Assembly (NCBI RefSeq): GCF_014696925.1
Contig: NZ_JACJQY010000008.1
Span: 62,001 to 126,000 of the forward strand
Source: Phormidium tenue FACHB-1050
GTDB taxonomy: Bacteria > Cyanobacteriota > Cyanobacteriia > Pseudanabaenales > Pseudanabaenaceae
Length of the DNA stretch: 64,000 nt
Direction: 5' to 3'
Shown one piece after another: positions 1-8,644 of this stretch. Position 1 is the first letter of the stretch. The number at the start of each line of letters is the position of its first letter. The translations under genes were made by a program, and so were the position numbers. A model generated the notes under the pieces. It saw only the letters and a program-made list of their open reading frames with translations, was not told where the DNA came from and did not search any database.

Positions 1-2
1 GG

Positions 3-62
3 CGAATTGTCAATATTCCCCGTGAACTGATTGAGCGCGTCGAGTTAACCAAAATGGAATAA
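3..62 (+). CDS. rimP: Ribosome maturation factor RimP, C-terminal end (partial)
   Basis: The window opens inside a reading frame that ends in IVNIPRELIERVELTKME and a TAA at 60-62. The position just before nusA and the IP-R-L-I-x-x-V-x-L type ending fit the C-terminus of RimP, which helps 30S subunit maturation and is classically the first gene of the rimP-nusA-ylxR cluster. Only 19 residues are visible, so the name rests mainly on synteny. Confidence 0.65.
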   Translation, partial: RIVNIPRELIERVELTKME

Positions 63-93
63 ACAGAACTTACGAATAGCTAACCCTAATAAC

Positions 94-126
94 AAAACAT
101 AAAATGGCGTAGCCATTTTATGTTTT
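94..126. terminator. Perfect 15-bp hairpin after rimP
   Basis: Arms 94-108 and 112-126 are perfectly complementary around a GTA loop, and the right arm ends in a T run. It can act as an intrinsic terminator or attenuator between rimP and nusA. It is one of about sixteen long palindromes in the host intergenic spaces. Confidence 0.6.
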
Positions 127-151
127 TAAAACCTTTACTGGGTTTGGCTTT

Positions 152-187
152 CAATTCACAAAAGTGTCGCCACACTTTTGTGAATTG
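152..187. repeat. Perfect 16-bp palindrome upstream of nusA
   Basis: Arms 152-167 and 172-187 pair perfectly around CGCC. It has no T tail, so it is less terminator-like than its neighbour and belongs to the set of host intergenic palindromes. It lies about 48 bases before the nusA start and could form in the nusA leader. Confidence 0.6.
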
Positions 188-234
188 GTTTAAAGAATTA
201 CAGTTATTGATTTTTATAGAAGCGAGAAAACCTT

Positions 235-1476
235 ATGTCATTATTGAATTTACCTGGATTAGGACAAATGGTGGAGGTGATTAGCAAAGAGCGTAATCTC
301 CCCAAACATGCTGTCCAGAACGCTTTACGTGAAGCTCTACTCAAGGGATATGAGCGCTTTCGCAAAACCTATCGCTCCGATGGCATTAACTTTGAAGAAG
401 AACATTTTAATAATTTTGATGTAGAACTAGATCTCGAAGGCGAAGGATTTCGGGTTCTCGCGACAAAAACAATTGTTGATGAAGTGGGTGACGCTGATCA
501 TGAAATTGGCTTGTTTGAAGTGCGTGAAGTTGCTCCTGAAGCTCAAGCTGGCGGAACAGTAGTGGTTGATGTGACTCCAGAGCAGGGTGATTTTGGACGT
601 ATGGCTGCAATCCAGACCAAACAAGTACTAGCTCAAAAGCTAAGAGATCAACAGCGCAAAATCATTCAAGAAGAGTTCCAAGACATTGAAGGGACGGTTC
701 TGCAAGGTCGAGTACTACGTTTTGAAACAACCTCAGTAATCGTGGCAGTTAGTAGTGGATTTGGACAACCTGAAGTTGAAGCCGAACTTCCCAAACGCGA
801 ACAACTAGCAGGTGAAAGACCCTATCGCCCTAATATGACCCTGAAGGTATACCTCAAGAAGGTCTTTGAAGGCTCACGCCGTGGTCCTCAGTTATTAGTT
901 TCGCGAGCAGATGCAGGTTTAGTTGTGTATTTGTTTGCCAATGAAGTACCTGAAATTGAGGAAGAAATTGTCCGCATCGTGGCTGTGGCAAGAGAAGCAA
1001 ATCCCCCTTCCCCTGCGGTTGGTCCTCGCACTAAGATTGCTGTAGACACCCTTGAGCGGGATGTTGATCCTGTAGGTGCTTGTATTGGTGCTAGAGGGGC
1101 ACGGATTCAGGCGGTAGTTGCTGAGCTACGCGGCGAAAAGATTGATGTGATTCGTTGGTCGCCCGATCCTTCGACCTATATTGCCAACTCCTTAAGCCCA
1201 GCAAGAATTCATGAAGTGCGTTTGATTAATGCTAATGAAAGAATTGCCCATGTGATTGTCCCTGAAGATCAGCTCAGTCTAGCGATTGGTAAGGAAGGAC
1301 AAAATGTGCGTTTGGCGGCGAGGTTGACTGGTTGGAAAATTGATATCAAAAATTTGTCAAAGTACGACTATGAAGAAGAAGAGCGAAAAGCTCAAGAAAG
1401 CATTGCAAGGTCAGCAGCAATACTTGAAGAATCTCATGAAGATGATGATAATGACTATGACAACAGTGAAGATTAA
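235..1476 (+). CDS. nusA: Transcription termination/antitermination factor NusA
   Basis: NusA binds RNA polymerase and nascent RNA and modulates pausing, termination and antitermination. The 413-residue product shows the N-terminal polymerase-binding domain (about 1-130), an S1 domain (about 135-210, from [10 protein letters not shown]), and two KH domains with GxxG-type loops at [10 protein letters not shown] and at [13 protein letters not shown]. It ends in an acidic tail ([13 protein letters not shown]) in place of the extra C-terminal repeats of proteobacterial NusA, as expected for cyanobacteria. It starts at ATG 235 and lies after rimP and before ylxR in the usual order. Confidence 0.97.
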   Translation: MSLLNLPGLGQMVEVISKERNLPKHAVQNALREALLKGYERFRKTYRSDGINFEEEHFNNFDVELDLEGEGFRVLATKTIVDEVGDADHEIGLFEVREVAPEAQAGGTVVVDVTPEQGDFGRMAAIQTKQVLAQKLRDQQRKIIQEEFQDIEGTVLQGRVLRFETTSVIVAVSSGFGQPEVEAELPKREQLAGERPYRPNMTLKVYLKKVFEGSRRGPQLLVSRADAGLVVYLFANEVPEIEEEIVRIVAVAREANPPSPAVGPRTKIAVDTLERDVDPVGACIGARGARIQAVVAELRGEKIDVIRWSPDPSTYIANSLSPARIHEVRLINANERIAHVIVPEDQLSLAIGKEGQNVRLAARLTGWKIDIKNLSKYDYEEEERKAQESIARSAAILEESHEDDDNDYDNSED

Positions 1477-1518
1477 AAATCTCCAGTTTAATTAATTTAA
1501 TTAAGGGCTTCGCCGTAA

Positions 1519-1579
1519 AATAAGGAACTAATTTTTGATAGTACGGTAAAACCGCACTATCAAAAATTAGTTCCTTATT
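1519..1579. terminator. 24-bp perfect inverted repeat after nusA
   Basis: Arms 1519-1542 and 1556-1579 are perfectly complementary, with a small CGGT/ACCG hairpin inside the loop. It lies 43 bases after the nusA stop and may limit read-through into ylxR. Confidence 0.6.
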
Positions 1580-1621
1580 GAATTGCTGCACCCTAAGTAG
1601 ATGAACACAATTAATTACAAA

Positions 1622-1672
1622 TCTAAAGTTGCAAAGTTGCGCTCCGTAGGGGTGCAACTTTGCAACTTTAGA
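1622..1672. repeat. 19-bp perfect palindrome before ylxR
   Basis: Arms 1622-1640 and 1654-1672 pair perfectly around a 13-base loop. Together with the 1519-1579 element it fills the nusA-ylxR gap, which is unusually long for this normally compact cluster. Confidence 0.6.
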
Positions 1673-1696
1673 CTAGGTACTGAGGAGTAAAGTAGT

Positions 1697-1987
1697 TTGG
1701 CTCTGAAGCTACATCGTCGTTGTGTTAGTTGCCAATGTATCGCCATGCGCGATACTTTCTGGAGGGTGGTACGTGTGCCGATCACCGATCAGCATCCCAA
1801 AGAAGATAAGCCCAACCATAATCAAGTTCAACATCAAATTCAACTTGATCAAGGCATGGGGCGATCAGCCTATATTTGCCAGAAGCTAGATTGTATACAA
1901 ATAGCTCAAAAGAAAAATCGTTTAGGGCGATCGCTCCGCACCCATATACCACCTGAAATTTTTGACATTCTCAAATCACGTCTTTAG
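1697..1987 (+). CDS. ylxR: YlxR/DUF448 family nucleic-acid-binding protein
   Basis: This 96-residue protein begins with the family signature RRCVSCQ and carries GRSAYICQK and a Lys/Arg-rich stretch before RSLR, all typical of YlxR, a small RNA- or DNA-binding protein usually encoded between nusA and infB. The chosen start is TTG at 1697, since no ATG precedes the RRCVSC motif in frame. The middle (about 35-55) has a polar His/Gln-rich insert. infB does not follow; galE does, so the usual nusA-ylxR-infB order is broken here. Confidence 0.85.
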   Translation: MALKLHRRCVSCQCIAMRDTFWRVVRVPITDQHPKEDKPNHNQVQHQIQLDQGMGRSAYICQKLDCIQIAQKKNRLGRSLRTHIPPEIFDILKSRL

Positions 1988-2040
1988 AACCCATAAATCG
2001 CGAGATTGCAAAACGAACTCACGATTTATGGGTTCTAAAG
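1982..2040. terminator. 19-bp inverted repeat overlapping the ylxR stop
   Basis: Arms 1982-2000 and 2022-2040 are perfectly complementary around a 21-base loop. The left arm overlaps the last codons and stop of ylxR, which suggests a terminator for that gene. Confidence 0.55.
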
Positions 2041-2088
2041 TAGAGTACAAAAAGCGTTATAAATTAGTGCAAAAAATGATGAAACGTT

Positions 2089-3078
2089 ATGAATAAACAA
2101 ACAATTTTGGTTACGGGCGGCGCAGGCTATATTGGCTCTCATGCAGTCAAAGCATTGCAAAAGGTTGGTTATAAAGTGGTGCTTTTAGACAATCTCGTCT
2201 ATGGTCATCAAGATATCGCAGAAACCCTAGGCGCAGAATTGATTATAGGTGACACAAATGATCGAGCCTTGCTCGATCGCCTATTTAGCGATCGGCAAAT
2301 TAGTGCTGTCATGCATTTTGCCGCCTATGCCTATGTGGGCGAGTCGGTGACACATCCTGACAAATACTATCGCAACAATGTGGTTGGGACTTTGACATTG
2401 CTAGAGGCGATGGTTGCTGCAAACATTAAATCCTTTGTTTTTTCTTCCACCTGTGCCAGTTATGGCGTACCGCAGCAAATCCCGATCACCGAAGATCATC
2501 CGCAAGCGCCGATCAATCCCTATGGGGCGACTAAGCTAATGGTTGAACGGATTTTGCAAGATTTTGATGTCGCCTATGGACTGAAATCAGTAATTTTTCG
2601 ATATTTTAATGCCGCAGGGGCTGATCCTGATGGGGAGATCGGCGAAGATCATGATCCTGAGACACATTTGATTCCGTTAGTTTTGCAGACGGCTATGGGT
2701 ATCCGCGAAGCAATTACAGTTTATGGGTCTGATTATCCAACCGCAGACGGAACTTGTATCCGTGACTATATCCATGTAACCGATCTAGCTGAAGCGCATG
2801 TATTGGGGTTGGAATATTTACTCAAAGGCAACAAGAGTGAAATTTTTAATCTTGGTAATGGTAATGGGTTTTCGGTCAAAGAGGTAATTGATGCTGCCAA
2901 GCAAATTACGTGTAAACCGATTAATGTTGTGATGGGCGATCGCCGTGCAGGAGATCCACCAGCTTTAGTAGGTAGCAGTGAGAAAGCCAGAACTATCTTG
3001 AACTGGCAGCCTAAATATGCTGATTTAAACTTGATCTTGCAACATGCATGGCAATGGCATCAAAAACGACATGCTTAA
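2089..3078 (+). CDS. galE: UDP-glucose 4-epimerase
   Basis: GalE interconverts UDP-glucose and UDP-galactose with tightly bound NAD, supplying galactose for cell-surface polysaccharides. The 329-residue protein has the Rossmann motif TGGAGYIG (residues 9-16), the short-chain-dehydrogenase pair YxxxK (Y145, K149) and FSSTCASYG as the Ser/Thr catalytic segment. The later ADGTCIRDYIHVTDLA block is typical of GalE. The start at ATG 2089 gives normal family length. It is transcribed alone and is followed by a compact terminator. Confidence 0.95.
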   Translation: MNKQTILVTGGAGYIGSHAVKALQKVGYKVVLLDNLVYGHQDIAETLGAELIIGDTNDRALLDRLFSDRQISAVMHFAAYAYVGESVTHPDKYYRNNVVGTLTLLEAMVAANIKSFVFSSTCASYGVPQQIPITEDHPQAPINPYGATKLMVERILQDFDVAYGLKSVIFRYFNAAGADPDGEIGEDHDPETHLIPLVLQTAMGIREAITVYGSDYPTADGTCIRDYIHVTDLAEAHVLGLEYLLKGNKSEIFNLGNGNGFSVKEVIDAAKQITCKPINVVMGDRRAGDPPALVGSSEKARTILNWQPKYADLNLILQHAWQWHQKRHA

Positions 3079-3080
3079 TA

Positions 3081-3107
3081 AAAAAGGGACGCTTCGCGTC
3101 CCTTTTT
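3081..3107 (+). terminator. Intrinsic terminator of galE
   Basis: A 12-bp stem (3081-3092 with 3096-3107) with a TTC loop and a T run on the right arm lies just after the galE stop. The A run on the left could also let it work for the minus strand. Confidence 0.75.
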
Positions 3108-3140
3108 GTTAATTCCAAAGGCTAAATGCTATGAACTACA

Positions 3141-3175
3141 GGTTTGTTTCCCTGCCGAAGGCGGGGAAACAAACC
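3141..3175. repeat. 16-bp palindrome between galE and phhB
   Basis: Arms 3141-3156 and 3160-3175 pair with one G-T wobble around GAA. It lies between two convergent genes and belongs to the host palindrome set. Confidence 0.55.
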
Positions 3176-3201
3176 TTTGTACTTCGCTTGCTTTAAAAGT
3201 G

Positions 3202-3486
3202 CTATAGCAGCTTGTCAATTTTTTGAGCTAGCTCAAAGTCAAGGGCGCTGATACCATCAGCATCATGGGTTGTGAGGTCGATCTTGACTTTGTTATAGAC
3301 ATTAAAAAGTTCAGGATGATGCCCCATTTTGTCAGCAACGATCGCCACTTTACTGATAAAACCAAAAGCTTCGACAAAATCCCGAAACTTAAAGTTTTTT
3401 TGCAACTTATGATCAACAACCGCCCAACCAGCTAACTGTGCGATCGCCGATGAAATTTCTACTTCAGATAATTTTTTAATAGCCAT
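3202..3486 (-). CDS. phhB: Pterin-4a-carbinolamine dehydratase
   Basis: The product belongs to the PCD/DCoH family, which dehydrates 4a-hydroxytetrahydropterins. The 94-residue protein shows [13 protein letters not shown], containing the active-site HHPE, followed by the TTHDADGIS motif. The start is placed at ATG 3486 ([10 protein letters not shown]), because an upstream in-frame extension to 3522 adds twelve unconserved residues. In cyanobacteria the gene is often found without phenylalanine hydroxylase, so its exact role here is open. Confidence 0.9.
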   Translation of the reverse strand: MAIKKLSEVEISSAIAQLAGWAVVDHKLQKNFKFRDFVEAFGFISKVAIVADKMGHHPELFNVYNKVKIDLTTHDADGISALDFELAQKIDKLL

Positions 3487-3528
3487 AACTTTCACAAAAT
3501 ATAGGATTAACCCTATATTCACACAAAA

Positions 3529-3570
3529 CTAAAAAAAGAAGGCTGCACAGGTGCAACCTTCTTTTTTTAG
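3529..3570 (-). terminator. Terminator of the SpoIID-domain gene
   Basis: Arms 3529-3548 and 3551-3570 pair with one mismatch around AG, with A and T runs at the two ends. It overlaps the stop codon of the minus-strand gene ending at 3567 and separates it from phhB. Confidence 0.75.
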
Positions 3571-4376
3571 TTTTTAATGGGTTGATCTCGATACCACCAA
3601 GATAGGATTTGTACCCAGTTCCAGCCATTTTGAGCCATTTGTTGGGTCATTTCTTGATCGAGGTGTTGACCATCAGAAACGGGCATATATCCGCCACCCC
3701 AGCTAATCCAGTTGCGAGGCAAACGGGCGCGATAATAACCTTTAAAACCAGGTCTGAGCATATAGCCTGCGGTTGAGGCAACCGCCTGATCGCTACGACT
3801 ATGGATTAGGGCGATCGCTTGACCAGTTTTGGGGTCAAAGCGATAGAAGCCTTTATATACCTGATCGCGAGTATCACTCACTAGATCATAGGGAGCTTCA
3901 CCCCATTTACGTTGACGTTGAGTATTGACCGCATAGCTACGAGCCGCTACTGCTTGCGCCATTAATGCATCCATATGCCAACTAGCAGGCATTTCGCTAG
4001 GTACAACGCTACGAAGATATTCTTCAAGGGATAACACGTTAACCGCGATCGCCTTGTTATTCCAAGCTCGCAATTCGATCTCGCCTGGATAAAGATTGCT
4101 GCCGACCTGCACCAATCCATTATTGCTAGGGGTAATTCGATATGCAGAAGTAAGGGGTAATGTGTACCACTTACCAGGATCGAGACGGCGACTTGCCTGT
4201 CCTGAAGCTTGGAGAGTTGATGGTTGAGTCACAGCTACAGACATTTTGGAGCCATTTTCTTCTCTTACCAAAACCCTCAATAGATTAGCAGCAGCAGCCT
4301 GAGAAACTCCCGCTACTATTACCAGCATTAAGGACAAAATTAGCGTGTACATCCCTTTGGAGAAGTGTTTCATCAT
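3567..4376 (-). CDS. SpoIID/LytB domain protein, secreted
   Basis: The 269-residue product begins with a lysine-containing N-terminus, a hydrophobic stretch and an Ala-rich region ending near residue 28, as in a signal peptide, so it should act outside the cytoplasmic membrane. The SpoIID signature is clear: VLSLEEYLRSVVPSEMP, then W-DAL-AQAVAARSYAV. SpoIID-family proteins are lytic transglycosylases acting on denuded glycan strands; in cyanobacteria they occur outside any sporulation context and probably help in wall remodelling. It is a single gene with its own terminator. Confidence 0.88.
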   Translation of the reverse strand: MMKHFSKGMYTLILSLMLVIVAGVSQAAAANLLRVLVREENGSKMSVAVTQPSTLQASGQASRRLDPGKWYTLPLTSAYRITPSNNGLVQVGSNLYPGEIELRAWNNKAIAVNVLSLEEYLRSVVPSEMPASWHMDALMAQAVAARSYAVNTQRQRKWGEAPYDLVSDTRDQVYKGFYRFDPKTGQAIALIHSRSDQAVASTAGYMLRPGFKGYYRARLPRNWISWGGGYMPVSDGQHLDQEMTQQMAQNGWNWVQILSWWYRDQPIKN

Positions 4377-4551
4377 TTAGTTAGTCACTCACACCTGTAA
4401 GCAAAGAATGTAATAAATTTTTTAGTAAGATTTGAGGCATTTTAGTTTTGCCTCAGATAACCAGATAGTTTAGCAAAACAATCTAATTTTGATAAACATT
4501 ATTTCTGCATACTTATAGCAGCTTTTGCCTGAATTTTACCGAGGTAATTTA

Positions 4552-4608
4552 ATAAAACCAAAAAACGTTTCGGCGAGCGAAACCTGCCGAAACGTTTTTT
4601 GGTTTTAT
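4552..4608. repeat. 23-bp perfect palindrome upstream of rnpB
   Basis: Arms 4552-4574 and 4586-4608 are perfectly complementary around an 11-base loop, with A and T runs that could terminate transcription in either direction. It lies in the gap (4377-4647) between the divergent spoIID-like gene and rnpB; apart from it I see no gene there. Confidence 0.6.
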
Positions 4609-4647
4609 ATTTAATTGAGCCTAGCCACTTAGTACATAATGGTAATA

Positions 4648-5118
4648 AGGGAGAGTAAGCGTGCGGTTGCGAAATTTGTCTCAAAATTAACGAAAGGAGA
4701 TCGCGAGAACAAGTTTTGAGGAAAGTCCGGGCTTCCATGAAGATCAGGCTGCTGGATAACTCCCAGTGCGAGCGATCGTGAGGATAGTGCCACAGAAAAA
4801 TACCGCCTATAGAGAGATAGCGCTTCGCGCTATCTCTCTATAGGTAAGGGTGCAAAGGTGCGTTAAGAGCGCACCAGCAGAGTCGTGAGGCTCTGGCTCG
4901 GTAAACCCCAGTTGGAAGCAAGGCGAGAGGATACAAGTGTTGCGATCTTCAATTGATCTTGTGTCCGTTGCTTAATGGGGTTGCTTAGTGAAAGCTAGGC
5001 GATCGCAGCTAAGTGTGTGCCGCATGAGGTATTTGGTAACAAATATCCCAGATAGATAACCGCTAGGGTAGTTGCTACAACTCCTAAAACAGAACCCGGC
5101 TTATGTCTTACTCTTCCT
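4648..5118 (+). ncRNA. rnpB: RNase P RNA (class A, cyanobacterial)
   Basis: This is the catalytic RNA that matures tRNA 5' ends. Conserved region I (GAGGAAAGTCCGGGCT, from 4717) and region V (ACAGAACCCGGCTTAT, about 5089) form helix P4. The central CAGAAAAATACCGCC and GGTAAGGGTGCAAAGGTGCG blocks flank P12. I set the ends by the 12-bp P1 helix, 4648-4659 with 5107-5118, which pairs fully with one G-T wobble. At about 471 bases it is longer than usual because P12 is an 18-bp perfect palindrome and the 3' half is extended. A 17-bp hairpin follows. Confidence 0.93.
4806..4844 (+). repeat. Perfect 18-bp palindrome forming P12 of RNase P RNA
   Basis: Arms 4806-4823 and 4827-4844 pair perfectly with a GCGCTTCGCGC apex, the same apex seen in intergenic palindromes near 7.95 and 8.06 kb. 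It sits exactly between the two conserved strands that flank P12 in the RNase P fold. Confidence 0.8.
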
Positions 5119-5134
5119 ATAGCAATCCTAAAAA

Positions 5135-5175
5135 GGTTGTGAGAGTGCGCCACTTTGGGGCGCACTCTCACAACC
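5135..5175 (+). terminator. 17-bp hairpin downstream of rnpB
   Basis: Arms 5135-5151 and 5159-5175 pair perfectly, starting 17 bases after the 3' end of rnpB. It is likely the rnpB terminator. The remaining stretch to 5512 holds no gene I can support; it should carry the promoter of the 7TM-HD gene. Confidence 0.6.
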
Positions 5176-5512
5176 ATCAAAATCTTACAAATCATTTAGG
5201 ATCGCTATATTAAAAATTCGATAGTTGTGCAAAGTAACTTTTTTAGTAGTTGTATTACGCGCATAAAAAGCCCACAATACAACTAAATTGCAGGATTGAC
5301 AGAGTGAAGTTGCATAATTCCTAGCTTTTAGACTGAGATTATTTTTCAGTTTTGTGTCACTGGTTTTCAAAAAACACAAGGCAGATTTTAAGTTTTTTGA
5401 TTGATATTCACCTTAGATATCTGGTACATCTAGAATCTACATGAGATCTCTTGGATTGCAATCTTAAACTGCGTTTGTTTTTACGAAACATTTTAACTAG
5501 AGTAATTAAACT

Positions 5513-7918
5513 ATGGGAATTGCTCCCAACCATTCATCTTTGCTCCCAGCAACAACCCACCACATATCTCGCAAGTGGTCTGGTAGAGCAGTCATAGGAA
5601 TTACCTTTGTTTGCCTGATCTCAACCCTTAGCATTAGATTTTATTCTGAGCCACGCTTAGGAATCGGTACATTTGTTGATCAAGACTTGAGATCGCCTAG
5701 AACGATAGAGGCTACTGATATTGAGGCAACTAAACAGGCTAAAGAACTAGCTAAACAACAAGTAATACCCATCTATCGTAGTAATCCTGATGTTGATGCT
5801 AATGCGATCAAGCATTTAGAAGCACTCCTGCAAGTGGGTGATAACCTGCGGATATCGTCTGGGAACTTACCTTATGTCGATCGCCAAATTTTGAGTGATG
5901 ACGTGCAGCGATATTTGAGGCGAATCTCAGATTTTGAGTGGACGCAGTTACAAGACAGGGCTAATCGAGTAGCCGCTAATGTCAATAGTCAGACAGCTAT
6001 ATCAGGTTTTATTAACAGAGATAAAGAGTCTCCATCTGTAGCATTGGCTGAGCTAACTCTATACAAAGTTAATGCTCTTCCCCAAGATTATCAAAAGCTG
6101 ATCGATACTGTAACTGAGATTCGCAAAGCCTATGCCATGACTCAGGAGAAAGCAACAAAAGGTCCTGATATGTTTCGCGATCGCCTTTTGGAGATGACCA
6201 ATGAAGAATGGGAAACCAGCAAAAAATTGACGCGGCAAGCATTGAACGATGTCCAGTCCACTGGGATTGTGGCTGGACTGCCCGATGATATGCTGCAAAA
6301 ACGGTTAACAAGCCTGAGCAATTTGCCAACCAATGAAGAACATCGATCTATGGCGATCGCTTTGCTCGGAGCCACAGTCAAGCCAAATATGACCATTGAC
6401 TATTTAGGTACAACCGAAAGAGCGATCAAAGCATCTGAATCGGTTCAGACTCAAATGCTGTCCTTGAAAGCAGGTGATTTAATCGTAAAAGGTGGGGAGA
6501 AAATTACTGAGCGGCAATTTGTTATTTTAGATGAACTTAAAATGACTCAAAGACAGGTCAATCTCAAGGGATTGGGCTTGATGGTTGTCACCACAGCGCT
6601 CTGCTTTGCCGTATTCGGCTATGCCAACCGACGATGGCAATATTTACTTAAAGTCAAATTACATATCAAAGATCTTTTAGTGCTTGGCATTATCTGCACA
6701 GGTAGTGCTTTAGCAACTGTGATGATGGCTCCGAAAATGCTTGTATTTTTGCCCCTAGCAAGTATGAGTTTAATCATTGGTAGTTTTTACAGTTCTCGCC
6801 TTGCAATTCTCGTCACCTGTCTCACCTCAATCTTACTGGCGATCGCAATTAGCTCTGACTTACTAGCACTTGCCCCAATCATCATTGGCTCAATTGTGGC
6901 TGCGGTGATTACTAACCGCCCCCTCACGCGATCGCATCTAGCGGCTACAGGATTATTAGTTGGTTTTCTGCAAGCGGCTGTATATATTGCGATCGCCATT
7001 ATTGCTGGCTCCACACCGCCAGTAATAATCGCCATCACAGCCCTTCAGTATGCATCGGGAGGACTAATTTCCGCGATCGTAGCCCTTGGCGCGATTCCTT
7101 ATCTAGAGCATATTTCCTATGCGTTAACCCCATTTCGTCTAGCGGAGCTAGCTAATCTTGATCGCCCTTTACTGCGCCGCCTAGTTACAGAAACCCCTGG
7201 AACTTTTCAGCACACTTTGTTTGTGGCAAATCTCGCCGAAGCCGCTGCTCGTGAACTAGGAGCCGATACAGCCTTAGTAAGAACAGGAACTCTCTATCAC
7301 GATATTGGCAAAACGCTCCGCCCTGAATATTTCATCGAAAATCAAATGGGGCAGCCTAATCCTCACGATATTCTTAATGATCCTTGGGAAAGCGCTCAAA
7401 TTGTCAAAGAACATGTTTCAGGCGGGCTTAAACTAGCTCAGAAATATCATCTGCCTGAAATGCTGCAAGCATTTATTCCAGAGCATCAAGGCACGATTAC
7501 AATTACCTATTTTTATTGCCAAGCCCAAAAGCGATCGCAGCATATTGTTGAGTCAGATTTTCGCTATGTTGGACCAATTCCTCAATCTCGTGAAACAGGG
7601 ATTGTGATGCTAGCAGATGCCTGTGAAGCCGCCCTGCGATCGCTTGGCACAGATACAACCCTTGAAGCTGCTAAGACCTTACTCATGAGAATTTTCCAAG
7701 CTCGATGGGATGATGGGCAATTAAAAGATTGCTCATTGACTTGGGAAGATTTAGATCGAATTGCCCCTGTATTTATCAAAATCTGGAAAGAGCGTAACCA
7801 CGGCAGGATTAAATATCCAAATTTAGCCGACAAACTTGATCCATCAGGCTCTGCGCTCCCCGATCACCTTTGCAAACCCAAAGATGCAATAACACCTAAA
7901 AAGATTGCCTTAAAATAA
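5513..7918 (+). CDS. pgpH: PgpH-type 7TM-HD cyclic dinucleotide phosphodiesterase
   Basis: The 801-residue membrane protein has an N-terminal membrane anchor (about 20-40), a large extracytoplasmic 7TMR-HDED region (about 45-350), a block of seven membrane segments (about 350-545) and a cytoplasmic HD domain. The metal-binding HD site is visible as H567 (HTLFVANLAEAA) and H596-D597 (TLYHDIGK), with later EHHxG-like EHQG and DACEAALR. PgpH relatives hydrolyse cyclic di-AMP in Gram-positives, and cyanobacterial orthologues are expected to do the same. It is monocistronic and followed by large palindromes. Confidence 0.9.
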   Translation: MGIAPNHSSLLPATTHHISRKWSGRAVIGITFVCLISTLSIRFYSEPRLGIGTFVDQDLRSPRTIEATDIEATKQAKELAKQQVIPIYRSNPDVDANAIKHLEALLQVGDNLRISSGNLPYVDRQILSDDVQRYLRRISDFEWTQLQDRANRVAANVNSQTAISGFINRDKESPSVALAELTLYKVNALPQDYQKLIDTVTEIRKAYAMTQEKATKGPDMFRDRLLEMTNEEWETSKKLTRQALNDVQSTGIVAGLPDDMLQKRLTSLSNLPTNEEHRSMAIALLGATVKPNMTIDYLGTTERAIKASESVQTQMLSLKAGDLIVKGGEKITERQFVILDELKMTQRQVNLKGLGLMVVTTALCFAVFGYANRRWQYLLKVKLHIKDLLVLGIICTGSALATVMMAPKMLVFLPLASMSLIIGSFYSSRLAILVTCLTSILLAIAISSDLLALAPIIIGSIVAAVITNRPLTRSHLAATGLLVGFLQAAVYIAIAIIAGSTPPVIIAITALQYASGGLISAIVALGAIPYLEHISYALTPFRLAELANLDRPLLRRLVTETPGTFQHTLFVANLAEAAARELGADTALVRTGTLYHDIGKTLRPEYFIENQMGQPNPHDILNDPWESAQIVKEHVSGGLKLAQKYHLPEMLQAFIPEHQGTITITYFYCQAQKRSQHIVESDFRYVGPIPQSRETGIVMLADACEAALRSLGTDTTLEAAKTLLMRIFQARWDDGQLKDCSLTWEDLDRIAPVFIKIWKERNHGRIKYPNLADKLDPSGSALPDHLCKPKDAITPKKIALK

Positions 7919-7925
7919 GCAAATC

Positions 7926-8112
7926 AAACCCAAAAAGATGAGTGGCGGCGCTTCGCGCCGCCACTCATCTTTTTGGGTTTATGTCCTGAGCAAAACTTAC
8001 ATTGCTATATAGCAAAAAAAGAGTTAGCCAGTACAAACCAAAACCCCAGAATCGAGTGGCGGCGCTTCGCGCCGCCACTCGATTCTGGGGTTTTATGTCC
8101 TAAGCAAAACTT
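7926..8112. repeat. Two tandem copies of a 25-bp-stem palindromic element
   Basis: Palindrome one has arms 7926-7950 and 7956-7980; palindrome two has arms 8040-8064 and 8070-8094. Both share the core GAGTGGCGGCG-CTTCG and its complement, and both are followed by nearly the same flank (TTATGTCCT, G/A, AGCAAAACTT, then GCTATA). This is an imperfect duplication with a period of about 114 bases. The first copy could terminate pgpH. Confidence 0.75.
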
Positions 8113-8178
8113 GCTTTGCTATAGCTATAAATGTAGACATTCATAATTAACCTCAGTTCGGGTTAATTGCAAACTGCC

Positions 8179-8262
8179 TCCTAGAGAGGGTTTGCGGCGC
8201 GAATCCTCTCTAGGAGACAAAACAGTAAAAGCCTCGCGAAGCGAGGCTTTTACTGTTTTGTC
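8179..8262. repeat. Two adjacent palindromes (11 bp and 22 bp)
   Basis: Arms 8179-8189/8205-8215 and 8216-8237/8241-8262 pair perfectly; the second has a GAA loop. They abut each other with no spacer. They are part of the 700-base gap 7919-8644, which holds only palindromes and an AT-rich stretch. Confidence 0.65.
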
Positions 8263-8296
8263 TTTTAAAATTTTGTAGCTTATCCCGAACTCACGT

Positions 8297-8335
8297 TAAT
8301 TAGTAATGCGGCGCTTCGCGCCACACTACTAATTA
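8297..8335. repeat. Palindrome with GGCGCTTCGCGCC core
   Basis: Outer arms 8297-8305 and 8327-8335 flank an inner perfect core at 8310-8322, with mismatches between. The core is the same as in the 7.9-8.1 kb copies, so this looks like a decayed member of the family. I see no gene between here and 8644. Confidence 0.55.
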
Positions 8336-8644
8336 TTAGGTGGGAAGCAAGTAAGTAAGTTCGTTCTAAGTATAAACACTTATATTAAATACAAATAAAA
8401 AACATCTATATATTTTCTTAACTATTGCAACCGCCTATTTTTATCTTAGGAATACCCCAAAAGATTGTCATCAAAGCATTACAGGAATCAGTTAAGACAT
8501 TGTTAAATTTATGCTTTGTTCGGGATCGCTGAATCTAACTCTAAGTAAAGGTTAGAGCCTGATTTATCTACAATTCTCACCCTACATAATTATATTAATT
8601 AATAAAATTTTTTAGTAAATTTGGCAAAGCCAAATTTAAGATAT

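Noticed and set aside
4499-4738. Minus-strand coding frame across the rnpB 5' region
   Set aside because: It overlaps the conserved RNase P RNA and a palindrome and has no protein-like pattern.
4995-5379. Minus-strand coding frames around the rnpB 3' end
   Set aside because: They run through the conserved region V and the terminator hairpin; codon use is not protein-like.
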